A DNA stretch of 64,000 nucleotides from Robiginitomaculum_A sp036478535 (GTDB lineage Bacteria > Pseudomonadota > Alphaproteobacteria > Caulobacterales > Maricaulaceae), in NCBI GenBank assembly GCA_965224735.1, contig OZ245059.1, positions 1,240,001 through 1,304,000 on the forward strand. The letters run 5' to 3'. The position numbers and the translations under genes are program-made. Numbering within the stretch: position 1 is the stretch's first letter; every line of letters begins with the position of its first letter. Positions 35,551 through 44,791 of the stretch are shown one piece after another. The notes beneath the pieces are model-generated. The model ran no database searches. It saw nothing but the letters and a program-made list of their open reading frames with translations, and was not told the origin of the DNA.

Positions 35551-36954
35551 ATGCAAACACAAATGCCTTTTGAGACGGGTCCAGTTCATTTTGTCGGTAT
35601 TGGCGGCATTGGCATGAGTGGCATAGCCGAAGTTATGATTAATCTTGGCTATGACGTGCAGGGCTCTGATATACGGGAGAACGATATTATTGCCCGTCTT
35701 CGCCAGCTTGGCGCGCGTATTTATATTGAGCAAAAAGCAGAGCAAATTCACGGGGCAGGCGCGATTGTAGTCTCCACCGCTATACCAAAAGACAACGTAG
35801 AATTGGTGGAAGCGCGGGCGCTTTCCATCCCCGTTGTGCGCCGCGCCGAAATGCTGGCAGAGCTTATGCGCCTTAAATGGGCCGTTGCAGTTGGCGGCAC
35901 TCATGGCAAGACGACTACAACATCGATGGTTGCGGCTTTAATGGAAGGCGGCGGGCTTGACCCAACCGTGATTAATGGCGGCATTATTAACGCGTATGGC
36001 GCTAATGCTAAGCTTGGCGGCGGTAAATGGATGGTTGTGGAGGCAGACGAGTCGGATGGATCGTTCTTAAAACTGTTTTCAACGATTGCTATTGTCACGA
36101 ATATCGACCCCGAGCATTTAGAGCATTATGGCAGTTTCGATAAATTGCGGGCAGCTTTTGATACCTTTGTTGAAAAGCTGCCATTTTACGGGTTTGCCGT
36201 TTTGTGTCTGGATCATCCTGAAGTGCAAAATTTGGTAAGCCGTATCACGGATAGGCGCGTTATCACTTATGGGTTCTCACCGCAGGCTGATGTACGGGTA
36301 GAGAATTTGAATTACAAAGATGGTGGCGCGGCTTTTGACGTTTTGATAAGCCTACGCGGTAAAGGCGGAACTGTGCTATGGAAAAACATGTTTTTACCCA
36401 TGGCGGGCGACCACAATGTCAAAAATGCCCTCGCGGCCATAACGGTGGCCTACCAACTTGGTATTAGCGAGGTGCAAGTTCGCGCGGGCCTGCATGGCTT
36501 TGGCGGGGTGAAACGGCGTTTCTCGGACGCGGGCACATGGAACGGAGTGCAAATTATTGACGATTACGGGCATCACCCCGTTGAAATCGCCGCCGTTTTG
36601 AAGGCAGCGCGGCAAGTTTGTTCTGGCAAAGTCCATGCGGTTGTTCAGCCCCATAGATATACGCGCTTGCGTGATTTGTTTGATGAATTTTGCACCTGCT
36701 TCAATGATGCGGATAGCGTGTTTGTCACAGATATTTATGAGGCGGGCGAGACGCCTATTAAGGGTATTTCAGGCACAGCTCTTGTGGAGGGCCTTGTGCG
36801 TCATGGTCATAAAAAAGCGAAAAGTGTAACTCGTGACACGGTAGCGAAAATCGTAAAACCACATTTGTCTCTGGGTGATTATGTGGTCTTTTTAGGGGCG
36901 GGCGATATTACTGCCTGGTCTTACGAAATGGCTGATAAGCTTGCAGAGGCCTAA
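35551..36954 (+). CDS. murC: UDP-MurNAc:L-alanine ligase
   Basis: This 467-residue Mur ligase adds the first residue of the stem peptide. The Rossmann motif HFVGIGGIGMSGIAEVM lies at 13-29, the ATP loop is VGGTHGKTTTTSMVAAL (about 114-130), and VEADESDGSF and the C-terminal YGHHPVEI motif are present. I place the start at the ATG at 35551, 19 bp after murG; an open extension to 35431 lies inside murG and is unlikely. The in-frame ATG at 35563 is a second possibility. Confidence 0.95.
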   Translation: MQTQMPFETGPVHFVGIGGIGMSGIAEVMINLGYDVQGSDIRENDIIARLRQLGARIYIEQKAEQIHGAGAIVVSTAIPKDNVELVEARALSIPVVRRAEMLAELMRLKWAVAVGGTHGKTTTTSMVAALMEGGGLDPTVINGGIINAYGANAKLGGGKWMVVEADESDGSFLKLFSTIAIVTNIDPEHLEHYGSFDKLRAAFDTFVEKLPFYGFAVLCLDHPEVQNLVSRITDRRVITYGFSPQADVRVENLNYKDGGAAFDVLISLRGKGGTVLWKNMFLPMAGDHNVKNALAAITVAYQLGISEVQVRAGLHGFGGVKRRFSDAGTWNGVQIIDDYGHHPVEIAAVLKAARQVCSGKVHAVVQPHRYTRLRDLFDEFCTCFNDADSVFVTDIYEAGETPIKGISGTALVEGLVRHGHKKAKSVTRDTVAKIVKPHLSLGDYVVFLGAGDITAWSYEMADKLAEA

Positions 36955-36955
36955 C

Positions 36956-37879
36956 TTGGCTTTCCCCTCAATACTCCATAGATTGCCTGAAGTACGCGGG
37001 CGTATCAGCGAGAATGTAGACATTGCCCCATATACTTGGTTTCGGGTAGGCGGGGCGGCGCAGATATTGTTTATGCCCAAAGATGAAGCTGACCTTGCAT
37101 TATTTTTGCCGCAAGTGCCTAGCGATATTCCTGTAAGGGTTTTGGGGGTTGCTTCCAATACTTTGGTGCGTGATGGTGGCTTAGAAGGTATCACAATTCG
37201 CTTTGGCTCTAGCTTTGGCAAAGTTGAAATTTTGGACAATGCGAAAATAAGTGCGGGCGCTGCGTGTCTTGATATGGTGCTTGCTAAGAAATGTGCAAAG
37301 GCGGGCATTGGCGGGCTAGAGTTTTATGCAGGTATTCCAGGTACGATTGGCGGAGCCTTGCGTATGAATGCAGGCTGTTATGGCAGTGAAACCAAAGATG
37401 TTCTAGTGGAAGCGATTGCGCTTGACCGGCGCGGGCGAAGGCTAGTTATGCCTTTGGAAGAGCTGGGATATGCGTATCGCTATTGCAGTGCGCCAGATGA
37501 TCTTATCTTTGTGCAAGCGCTGTTTCAAGGCAGGCCTGATGCGCCCAAGGCCGTGCACGCGCGCATGGATGATATTACTAGGCGCCGCGAAGACGCGCAG
37601 CCTATTCGCGAGAAAACAGGCGGGTCGACTTTTAAAAACCCAAACCCTGATGAGAGCGGCGGGCGCGGTGCATGGCAAGTCATTGACGCGGCAGGCGGGC
37701 GTGGGCACACAGTAGGCGGCGCGCAAATGTCGACCAAGCATTGTAATTTCATGATCAATATGGGCGATGCTACTGCGCGGGATATTGAAACCCTTGGCGA
37801 AGAGATCAGAGCCATGGTCAAAAAAAGTGAAAACGTAGATTTACATTGGGAAATAAAACGTATTGGCAAAAAGAGCTAA
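36956..37879 (+). CDS. murB: UDP-N-acetylenolpyruvoylglucosamine reductase
   Basis: This roughly 307-residue FAD enzyme reduces enolpyruvyl-UDP-GlcNAc to UDP-MurNAc. The NVDIAPYTWFRVGGAAQILF segment follows the N-terminus, with IPGTIGGALRMNAGCYGSE (about 128-146) and QPIREKTGGSTFKNP after it. It is a type I/IIb short form. A TTG at 36956, one base after the murC stop with AGAGG 6 bases upstream, is the best start. A TTG at 36941 inside murC is the longer alternative. Confidence 0.92.
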   Translation: MAFPSILHRLPEVRGRISENVDIAPYTWFRVGGAAQILFMPKDEADLALFLPQVPSDIPVRVLGVASNTLVRDGGLEGITIRFGSSFGKVEILDNAKISAGAACLDMVLAKKCAKAGIGGLEFYAGIPGTIGGALRMNAGCYGSETKDVLVEAIALDRRGRRLVMPLEELGYAYRYCSAPDDLIFVQALFQGRPDAPKAVHARMDDITRRREDAQPIREKTGGSTFKNPNPDESGGRGAWQVIDAAGGRGHTVGGAQMSTKHCNFMINMGDATARDIETLGEEIRAMVKKSENVDLHWEIKRIGKKS

Positions 37880-37897
37880 GGTTAAAAGGAAAAAGGG

Positions 37898-38839
37898 ATG
37901 AGCAAAACAATAGCAGTTTTATATGGCGGCCTGTCGCCAGAGCGCGATGTGTCGTTGATCTCAGGGCAGGCGGTTGCCAATGCGCTTGCGCAAGAGGGCT
38001 ATGAAATTGTTAAAATAGATGTGGGAAGGGATTTAGCGCATCAGCTAGAGCAGGCAAATCCTGATATTATCTTCAATGCACTGCACGGGGAGTGGGGCGA
38101 GGACGGGCGCGTGCAGGGCGTTCTTGATATGTTTGGAACGCCCTATACCCATAGCGGGGTGATGGCATCAGCACTTGCTATGGATAAGCACCGTGCAAAA
38201 ATTATTCTAAAAGATGCAGGCATTAACGTACCCAAAGGTATTTTGGTGGACCGAAAACAAGCCGCTAAAGAGCACGCGCTAAAGCCGCCTTATGTGATTA
38301 AACCCAATGCTCAAGGTTCTAGCGTTGGGGTCTATATAATTGTAGAGGGCGCTAACCGCCCGCCCGCTGAAATAAAAAGCAATGAAGCTATGGGAGAGCT
38401 TGTTATTGCGGAGGGTTTTGCCCCTGGTCGCGAGCTTACGGTTACGGTTATGGACGACAAAGCCTTGTGCGTAACCGAAATTATTCCAAACACGGAATTT
38501 TATGATTATGAAGCAAAATACGCAGATGGTGGCTCTTCGCATATTGTTCCAGCAGATATTCCCCAAGAAGCCGCTGAAATTTGTAAAGAATGGGCCTTAA
38601 AAGCACATGTGGCTTTAGGATGCCGCGGATTGACTCGCTCAGATTTTCGCTATGATAATAAAAAAAGTGCAAAAAGTGCAAAAAAATTCAATATAGTAAA
38701 CAAAATCGTAATGCTTGAACTCAATACTCAACCTGGAATGACGCCCACGTCGCTCGCGCCTGAACAAGCGCAGTATATGGGTATGGATTTTCGGCAGCTT
38801 TGCCGTTGGATTGTTGAGGATGCTACATGGCCGCGTTAG
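37898..38839 (+). CDS. ddl: D-alanine:D-alanine ligase
   Basis: This 313-residue ATP-grasp enzyme makes the D-Ala-D-Ala dipeptide used by MurF. Motifs are VLYGGLSPERDVSLISG (6-22), ALHGEWGEDGRVQG (about 60-73), KPNAQGSSVGV, and the C-terminal LELNTQPGMTPTSL. Just before that last motif, residues around 252-268 (KKSAKSAKKF) form a Lys-rich insert. It includes a 9-bp tandem duplication at 38662-38679, and most Ddl proteins lack the insert. AAGG precedes the ATG, and the 3' end overlaps ftsQ by 13 bp. Confidence 0.95.
   Translation: MSKTIAVLYGGLSPERDVSLISGQAVANALAQEGYEIVKIDVGRDLAHQLEQANPDIIFNALHGEWGEDGRVQGVLDMFGTPYTHSGVMASALAMDKHRAKIILKDAGINVPKGILVDRKQAAKEHALKPPYVIKPNAQGSSVGVYIIVEGANRPPAEIKSNEAMGELVIAEGFAPGRELTVTVMDDKALCVTEIIPNTEFYDYEAKYADGGSSHIVPADIPQEAAEICKEWALKAHVALGCRGLTRSDFRYDNKKSAKSAKKFNIVNKIVMLELNTQPGMTPTSLAPEQAQYMGMDFRQLCRWIVEDATWPR
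38662..38679. repeat. In-frame 9-bp tandem duplication in ddl
   Basis: AAAAAGTGC occurs twice in direct succession and encodes the KSAKSA repeat in the Lys-rich insert. Confidence 0.8.
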
Positions 38840-39756
38840 GAAAAATTGGTAAAATTAAAGCTGGGCATCAGTCTCGCCAAACAGTAAGACCCAAAGCAGT
38901 AGCCGTAAGACGGGTTAGCCCACTTAAGCCAGGCCTTACAGACGCCCGCAATTGGGCTACGGCTCAGTTGCGGGCTGCGAAATATTCGCCGCAAAAAAAA
39001 CGACGTATGATCATTAACGGCATTTTTCTCGCCATTGCTATTGTTTGGAGCGGTCTTTGGATTGGCGGATTTATACCTAATATCCAAGCCGCGAAAAACC
39101 GCATGGTTAAGCAGCGTCTTATGGGTATGGGCTTTGTGGTGGAACGTGTTGATGTTGTAGGCGAGGGCCGTATTTCTGAGCAAGAAATTCGGGCGGTGCT
39201 TGGTGTTCGTCCTGGCGATTATCTTTTCGATATGGATTTAAAAAATGCCCAACAGCGTGTGCAATCTCTTAGCTGGGTTGATAATGCCGTTGTGCGCCGC
39301 CTTTGGCCAAACAGGATCGTTGTTCATGTCAATGAGCGCCAACCTTATGCGCTTTGGCAAAGCAATGAAACCCTGCATTTGATTGATCAAACTGGTTTTG
39401 CAATCGATAACGTGCTTGCGTCTGATTATCAGGGCTTGCCACTTGTCGTAGGTAAGGATGCCAATCTAGTGGCAGGTATTTTTTTCCAAATGCTAAATGA
39501 ACACAAGTATTTGAAGGATGAAGTTTCCGTTGTTGTCTATGTGGGGCATCGCCGTTGGGACGTTATTCTTAAAAGCGGTGTTCGTATTTTATTGCCAGAA
39601 GAAAACCCGTCCAAAGCTTTAAAACGGCTTGAGCAATATGATTTAGAGCACAAAATATTGCAATTGGATTTGACGCAAATCGATATGCGGGTTTCTGGAC
39701 GGCTTTATCTGCGCCCAAAGACTGGCAGTAAAACTGGTAAAGCAAAACGAGCATAG
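38827..39756 (+). CDS. ftsQ: Cell division protein FtsQ
   Basis: This 309-residue bitopic divisome protein has a long basic cytoplasmic head (1-58), one membrane helix (about 60-80) and a POTRA domain (VERVDVVGEGRISEQEIRAVL, about 105-125, through the RIVVHVNERQPYALW strand). The beta domain follows, ending in a Lys/Gly tail. The long positive head is common in Alphaproteobacteria. It starts inside the end of ddl. Confidence 0.93.
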   Translation: MAALGKIGKIKAGHQSRQTVRPKAVAVRRVSPLKPGLTDARNWATAQLRAAKYSPQKKRRMIINGIFLAIAIVWSGLWIGGFIPNIQAAKNRMVKQRLMGMGFVVERVDVVGEGRISEQEIRAVLGVRPGDYLFDMDLKNAQQRVQSLSWVDNAVVRRLWPNRIVVHVNERQPYALWQSNETLHLIDQTGFAIDNVLASDYQGLPLVVGKDANLVAGIFFQMLNEHKYLKDEVSVVVYVGHRRWDVILKSGVRILLPEENPSKALKRLEQYDLEHKILQLDLTQIDMRVSGRLYLRPKTGSKTGKAKRA

Positions 39757-39764
39757 GGGCACCC

Positions 39765-41045
39765 ATGGCAATCTTTGGTGGGCGAACCAGCGCGAATAAT
39801 CCAGAAATCGTAGCGATTTTGGACATTGGCTCCAGTAAAGTCGTTTGCTTTATCGGCAGGCAGGAAGAAGGCGTGGGCGTGCGTATATTGGGCGCAGGTT
39901 ACCATGCTAGCAAAGGCCTAAAGGGCGGCGTTGTTGTTGATATTGAACAAGCTGAAAATACGATTAGGCACGCCGTCGAAAAAGCAGAGCGGGCTGCAGG
40001 GATCGCCATATCATCTGTTGTCGTCAATGTCTCTACGCGTTCTCTTCGCTCTCGGCATATCAATGTTGAAACAGAATTTACCAATTCTGAAGTGGCAGAT
40101 AGGGACTTGCAGCGGGTTATAAATACGGCGCTTATGGAATTTGATGAACCAGACCATGCGATTATTCACGCATTGCCGCTAAATTGGTCCGTTGATAAAG
40201 AGCGCGGCGTTCGCGACCCGCGCGGTATGTATGGTAGTACGCTTGGCGTAGATATGCATTTTGTAACAGCAGGAATTGGCGTTTTACGCAATTTGTCCCA
40301 TGCTATTGAGCGTTGTCATTTGCGCATCATAGACATGGTTGCATCCCCTTTTGCTGCTGGGCACGGCGTTTTAGTTGCCGATGAAATTGATCTGGGGGTA
40401 ACCTTAATAGATATGGGAGGCGGCATTACTACGGCGGCTATCTTTAGGGATAGAACGCTAGCGACTGTAGATGTGGTTGGCATTGGCGGCCAAAATGTCA
40501 CCAGCGATATTGCCCGCAGTTTGACAACGCCGTTTGAGGCGGCTGAGCGGATTAAGACCATTTACGGCTCTGCTTTGGATAGTCCTTTGGATGATACGCA
40601 GACCATTCCGTGCCCACCAATGGGAGCACAAGACGAATTACACCATGAGCCATTATCAGTGCTAACCAATATTGTTCGCTCGCGCATTGAAGAAACATTT
40701 GAAATTTTTAAGAGCAGGTTTCAAGCAGCAGGTATTGAAGAATACGCAGGGCGACGTATTGTGCTTACAGGCGGCGCTTCGCAGCTCTCTGGCGTAACGC
40801 AGATTGCCGAGTATATATTCAAGAAACGCGTGCGTATTGGTCGCCCGCATGACTTGTTGGACATGCCTGATGCTATGCTTGGTCCAGATTTTGCTGTGGC
40901 GGCAGGGCTTATTAAACTTGCCTTTGAGGAAAAACACGAAGCCATATCTGGTCCGCCTGATTTATCGGGTAAAAGATATAGGACTAGGCGGTATGCAGGC
41001 GGCAGTATTGGGAAATCATTTAAGTGGTTTAAAGAAAATTTCTAA
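39765..41045 (+). CDS. ftsA: Cell division protein FtsA
   Basis: This 426-residue actin-fold ATPase tethers FtsZ to the membrane. It shows the phosphate-1 loop ILDIGSSKVVCFIG (18-31), the 1C domain after it, the phosphate-2 loop LIDMGGGITTAAIF, and the adenosine loop VLTGGASQLSGV. The C-terminal SIGKSFKWFKENF can form the amphipathic membrane-targeting helix. It follows ftsQ by 8 bp. Confidence 0.97.
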   Translation: MAIFGGRTSANNPEIVAILDIGSSKVVCFIGRQEEGVGVRILGAGYHASKGLKGGVVVDIEQAENTIRHAVEKAERAAGIAISSVVVNVSTRSLRSRHINVETEFTNSEVADRDLQRVINTALMEFDEPDHAIIHALPLNWSVDKERGVRDPRGMYGSTLGVDMHFVTAGIGVLRNLSHAIERCHLRIIDMVASPFAAGHGVLVADEIDLGVTLIDMGGGITTAAIFRDRTLATVDVVGIGGQNVTSDIARSLTTPFEAAERIKTIYGSALDSPLDDTQTIPCPPMGAQDELHHEPLSVLTNIVRSRIEETFEIFKSRFQAAGIEEYAGRRIVLTGGASQLSGVTQIAEYIFKKRVRIGRPHDLLDMPDAMLGPDFAVAAGLIKLAFEEKHEAISGPPDLSGKRYRTRRYAGGSIGKSFKWFKENF

Positions 41046-41129
41046 CAAATTGATATTACTCTCGATCTGGTTTGAAATCCTGATCATTGTGCATAAAAAC
41101 TCAATAATTTTGCAAATTCCTTGTGCGAA

Positions 41130-41145
41130 TTAACCTATGTTAAAC
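41130..41145. promoter_or_regulatory. CtrA-like TTAAC inverted repeat upstream of ftsZ
   Basis: TTAAC-CTAT-GTTAA (41130-41143) lies in the 178-bp gap between ftsA and ftsZ, about 80 bp before the ftsZ start. CtrA sites are TTAA-N7-TTAA(C); here the spacer is one base short. In Caulobacter ftsZ is CtrA-controlled, so the position is suggestive, but the match is imperfect. Confidence 0.35.
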
Positions 41146-41223
41146 TGTTTTGGGTGACCTTGGTATTAACGAAATGAAAACCATAATCTCCACTTCATAT
41201 TTAGGGGAATTCAAAGGTCAGAT

Positions 41224-42663
41224 ATGAGCATTAATTTATCACTTCCTAAAGCTGCAGAGTTAAAACCACGAATCGTTGTTGTCGGTGTTGGTGGGGCAGG
41301 CGGCAATGCCGTTAACAACATGATCTGTTCTGGTCTTGAAGGTGTCGACTTTGTTGTTGCGAATACAGACGCACAGGCATTGGCTTTGTCAAAGGCGGAA
41401 CGCCGTGTTCAAATGGGCGGTGCAATCACCCAAGGTCTTGGCGCTGGCATGCGTCCACAAGTTGGAGAAGAAGCTGCCGAGAGCTCACTGCAAGAAATTA
41501 TGGAGCACCTTGATGACGCCCATATGATTTTTGTAGCCGCTGGCATGGGCGGGGGCACAGGCACAGGCGCTGCCCCGATTATTGCCCGCGCGGCTCGCGA
41601 GCGTGGTATTCTTACCGTTGCGATTGTTACCAAGCCGTTCCAGTTTGAAGGCTCTAAACGCATGCAACTTGCGAATGAGGGCATTGAAAAACTTTATGCT
41701 GCTGTTGACACGCTTTTGGTTATTCCAAACCAAAACTTGTTTAGGGTCGCAACAGAAAATACGACGATGACGGATGCTTTTAGCATGGCCGATGAAGTGC
41801 TTAACTCTGGGGTTCGTAGTATTTCAGATCTTATGGTTGTTCCAGGTAAAATAAATCTCGATTTTGCTGATGTTCGCACCGTTATGGGTGAAATGGGCAA
41901 GGCTATGATGGGGACTGGCGAGGCAACTGGAGAACGCCGCGCGGTTGAAGCCGCAGAAGCTGCTGTAAATAACCCGCTCTTGGATGATGTGTCTTTGAAA
42001 GGTGCAAAAGGTGTTTTGATTAATATTACTGGCGGTTCGGATCTTACGCTTTATGAAGTAGACGAGGCGGCGAGTCTTATTCGTGGTCAAGTTGATCCAG
42101 ATGCTAATATTATTGTTGGGTCGGCTGAGGATAGTGATCTTGATGGTATTGTACGCGTGAGTGTTGTTGCAACGGGTGTGGAGGATATCGACGGAATTAT
42201 GCCAATTACGCCGCGAGAAGAATATGTTGAAGAGGTGTACGAAGAAAATACAGTTGAAATAGAAGATATAGAAGAAAAAATCATTGAAGTCGCTGAGCAA
42301 ACTTATGAAGCGCCAACCCCGCTTCAGCCTGCTACTGCGATGCCTGTTGCACAAGCAATTGCGCCGCAAGTGCCAACACCCGTTCAAAAAGAGCCCGTTC
42401 AGAAAGGGCAAGTGCAGCCAGAGCCTTCTCCGTACCAATATAGACGCCCAATTGCGCCTGAAGGACTTGCACAGAAAGCACCAGCACTAGCAGCAAAAAC
42501 ACAAACAGTTTTAAAACGCCCGTTTGGATTTTTTGGGCGCAAAAAAACAGTGCCTGTAGCCCCGCGCGTGCAAAACCAACCAAAACCAACACATAATGGT
42601 GATTTGTTTGATGCGGATACGGAAGATGAACTTGAAATTCCATCATTTTTACGTAGGAAATAA
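41224..42663 (+). CDS. ftsZ: Cell division GTPase FtsZ
   Basis: This 479-residue tubulin homologue forms the Z ring. The N-terminal GVGGAGGNAVNNM (21-33), tubulin signature GGGTGTGAAP (109-118) and T7 loop NLDFADVRTVM are intact. After the globular domain (to about 320) comes an acidic then Pro/Gln-rich linker of about 140 residues. The conserved C-terminal peptide EIPSFLRRK, which binds FtsA and other partners, closes it. It has its own upstream gap and AAAGGTC-like ribosome site, so it may be expressed separately. Confidence 0.98.
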   Translation: MSINLSLPKAAELKPRIVVVGVGGAGGNAVNNMICSGLEGVDFVVANTDAQALALSKAERRVQMGGAITQGLGAGMRPQVGEEAAESSLQEIMEHLDDAHMIFVAAGMGGGTGTGAAPIIARAARERGILTVAIVTKPFQFEGSKRMQLANEGIEKLYAAVDTLLVIPNQNLFRVATENTTMTDAFSMADEVLNSGVRSISDLMVVPGKINLDFADVRTVMGEMGKAMMGTGEATGERRAVEAAEAAVNNPLLDDVSLKGAKGVLINITGGSDLTLYEVDEAASLIRGQVDPDANIIVGSAEDSDLDGIVRVSVVATGVEDIDGIMPITPREEYVEEVYEENTVEIEDIEEKIIEVAEQTYEAPTPLQPATAMPVAQAIAPQVPTPVQKEPVQKGQVQPEPSPYQYRRPIAPEGLAQKAPALAAKTQTVLKRPFGFFGRKKTVPVAPRVQNQPKPTHNGDLFDADTEDELEIPSFLRRK

Positions 42664-42694
42664 AATTGTTTCCCTTGATATATAATTTAAAAAA

Positions 42695-42720
42695 ACCGCT
42701 ATCATCGCGATTTTTTTATT
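42695..42720 (+). terminator. Candidate weak terminator after ftsZ
   Basis: An A-tract, a short CGC/GCG stem and a run of seven T follow ftsZ by about 35 bp. The stem is only three GC pairs extended by A-T pairs with a mismatch, so this is tentative. Next to it is ATTACC-TGTA-GGTAAT (42718-42733), a clean 6-bp hairpin. Confidence 0.35.
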
Positions 42721-42750
42721 ACCTGTAGGTAATGATTAAAACACTGTCAC

Positions 42751-42770
42751 ATACTGTAACATACTGTAAC
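42751..42770. repeat. Two 10-bp direct repeats upstream of lpxC
   Basis: ATACTGTAAC occurs at 42751-42760 and 42761-42770, with a degenerate third copy just before. One-turn spacing could suit a DNA-binding protein. Confidence 0.7.
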
Positions 42771-42861
42771 AGGGCTTTTGTTTTATGGTGTAAAACTGTG
42801 CTTTATATAAGAATCGAGTAATGTAATATGTATATATTAAAGGCAGTATTTTAGGAAAATA

Positions 42862-43815
42862 ATGACAATTGATGTGAACATAAGACCTGTAAAACGCCAA
42901 GCAACAATAGCTGCCGACGTTAAATTTTCGGGCGTAGCTTTGCATGGTGGTATGGAGGTCCAAGTGACGCTCAAGCCCGCGCCTATTGGTAGCGGCATTG
43001 TTTTTGTTCGCACGGATTTAGATGATGATAATACCATTATTGTTAGCCCTGATACCGTTACCAACGTAAGGCAGTGTACAACCGTTTGCAATAAAAGCGG
43101 AGTGAGTGTTGCAACAATAGAACATCTTATGGCGGCCTTATCTGCGAGTGGAATAGACAATCTTATTGTCGACATTGATGGTCCAGAGGTTCCAGCTTTG
43201 GACGGAAGCTCAGAGCCGTTTTTGAAAATGGTTGAGCAAGCAAAAATTCGCTCACAATCCGCCCCTCGGAGCTATATTAAAGTGCTGCGATCCATCGAAG
43301 TTATCGCGGGTGAAGCTTATGCACGTATTGATCCTGCGCCTTGTTTGCAGCTTGATGTGACGATTGATTTTCAAGAGAAAATTATTGGCCGTCAGCGCAT
43401 TGAAATAGAGCCTGACGTCAAAGATTTTAGAGAACGTCTCGCCTCTGCGCGTACCTTTGCCCGTGCCCACGAAGTTGCGGCTCTGCGAGAGGCTGGACTA
43501 AGCCTTGGTGGTTCGTATGATAATGCGGTTGTTGTGGATGGTGATAAAGTACTTAATCCTAATGGACTTCGCTATTCTGACGAATTTGTTCGCCACAAAG
43601 CGCTTGATTTGCTTGGCGATCTATATGTTGCGGGTCCGATTTTGGGTCACGTGATAGCAGTGCGGGCAGGGCATGCTTTAAACCACAAACTCCTTTGTGC
43701 GCTTTTTGCCGATAAAACCGCATGGGAGTATACGCAAGTGAATAGCCTAGACGTGACTGCATTAGATGCATTTGATCCAGTATCGACGCTTGAAGAAATT
43801 GCATCTGCCCTATAA
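42862..43815 (+). CDS. lpxC: UDP-3-O-acyl-N-acetylglucosamine deacetylase
   Basis: This 317-residue zinc amidase catalyses the committed step of lipid A synthesis. Zinc ligands are visible as His88 in TIEHLMAAL and His245 with Asp249 in VRHKALDLLGDL, and the catalytic His271 lies in RAGHALNH. The length is typical. It follows ftsZ as in most proteobacteria, separated by a gap with short repeats. Confidence 0.97.
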   Translation: MTIDVNIRPVKRQATIAADVKFSGVALHGGMEVQVTLKPAPIGSGIVFVRTDLDDDNTIIVSPDTVTNVRQCTTVCNKSGVSVATIEHLMAALSASGIDNLIVDIDGPEVPALDGSSEPFLKMVEQAKIRSQSAPRSYIKVLRSIEVIAGEAYARIDPAPCLQLDVTIDFQEKIIGRQRIEIEPDVKDFRERLASARTFARAHEVAALREAGLSLGGSYDNAVVVDGDKVLNPNGLRYSDEFVRHKALDLLGDLYVAGPILGHVIAVRAGHALNHKLLCALFADKTAWEYTQVNSLDVTALDAFDPVSTLEEIASAL

Positions 43816-43858
43816 GAGATAGTTTACGAATTTTAATAGTTATCTGTTTGACCTGACG

Positions 43859-43882
43859 CTTAGAATCTGGCCTAAGATTTTT
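43859..43882 (+). terminator. Candidate terminator after lpxC
   Basis: CTTAG-N8-CTAAG followed by ATTTTT lies between lpxC and bamD. The 5-bp stem is weak, so confidence is low. Confidence 0.35.
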
Positions 43883-43905
43883 ACGTTTGTCACTTTGGTG
43901 CGTAT

Positions 43906-44778
43906 ATGAGTATTTTTATGAAGACTACATTTTCTTCGTTTCGGTTTTTGCGGTCTCTTATTGCCGTTTTCACAGTGGGCATGCTTTTAAGCGGCTGCTC
44001 TACATTCGGAAAAAAACGCAAAGCTGAGTTGGTTTATGAAGAACGTCCAGCAGAAGGCCTTTATAACCAAGCCTTTGCGCGTATGGATAAGGGCGATTTT
44101 GGCAAAGCAATTTTGTTCTTTGATGAGGTTGAACGCCAGCATCCGTTTTCACGATGGGCTCGCCGTTCTATGCTTATGTCGGCGTTCGCTAATTTCAGCA
44201 ATGCAAATTATGAGGAAGCTATTTCTGGGGCCCAGCGTTTCATCAGCTTACACCCGGGCAACGAATCAACACCTTATGCGTATTATTTGATCGCTATGTG
44301 TTATTATGAACAAATATTTGATGTTGGCCGTGACCAGGCAACGACCGTAAGCGCTGAATCTGCGTTGCAGCAAGTTGTGCGCCGTTATCCTGATACGGAT
44401 TACGCCCGCGATGCGCGTTTGAAACTAGAGCTTACTCATGACCATTTGGCGGGTAAGGAAATGGCGGTTGGCCGTTGGTATCTTCGCCAAAACCACCAAC
44501 TTGCTGCGATTGGGCGTTTCAAAAATGTTGTGAAAAAATACGAAACGACTTCGCACGTTGAAGAAGCCATGCACAGATTAGTTGAGGCCTATGTTTCTTT
44601 AGGTCTCATCGGGGAAGCAAAGCAGGTTGGCTCTGTTCTCGGTTATAATTATCCAAGCGGGGAATGGTACCAAGACAGTTATAATCTGTTGTCTCAATAC
44701 GGCGTTGATTTAAACGAAGAGCTTAAAGTTGAGCACAAACGTGGATATTGGCGTCGCCTAAAAGAACGTCTCTTCTAG
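43906..44778 (+). CDS. bamD: Outer membrane assembly lipoprotein BamD
   Basis: This 290-residue lipoprotein has a signal peptide ending in the lipobox LLSGC (Cys31) and then five TPR-like helical pairs. Examples are LYNQAFARMDKGDFGKAILFFDEVERQHPFS and the YAYYLIAMCYYEQI region. BamD links BamA to the other Bam lipoproteins in outer-membrane protein insertion. The ATG at 43906 gives a short extra head; the ATG at 43918 would also leave a good signal peptide. Confidence 0.94.
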   Translation: MSIFMKTTFSSFRFLRSLIAVFTVGMLLSGCSTFGKKRKAELVYEERPAEGLYNQAFARMDKGDFGKAILFFDEVERQHPFSRWARRSMLMSAFANFSNANYEEAISGAQRFISLHPGNESTPYAYYLIAMCYYEQIFDVGRDQATTVSAESALQQVVRRYPDTDYARDARLKLELTHDHLAGKEMAVGRWYLRQNHQLAAIGRFKNVVKKYETTSHVEEAMHRLVEAYVSLGLIGEAKQVGSVLGYNYPSGEWYQDSYNLLSQYGVDLNEELKVEHKRGYWRRLKERLF

Positions 44779-44791
44779 AGAGGAATTATTA

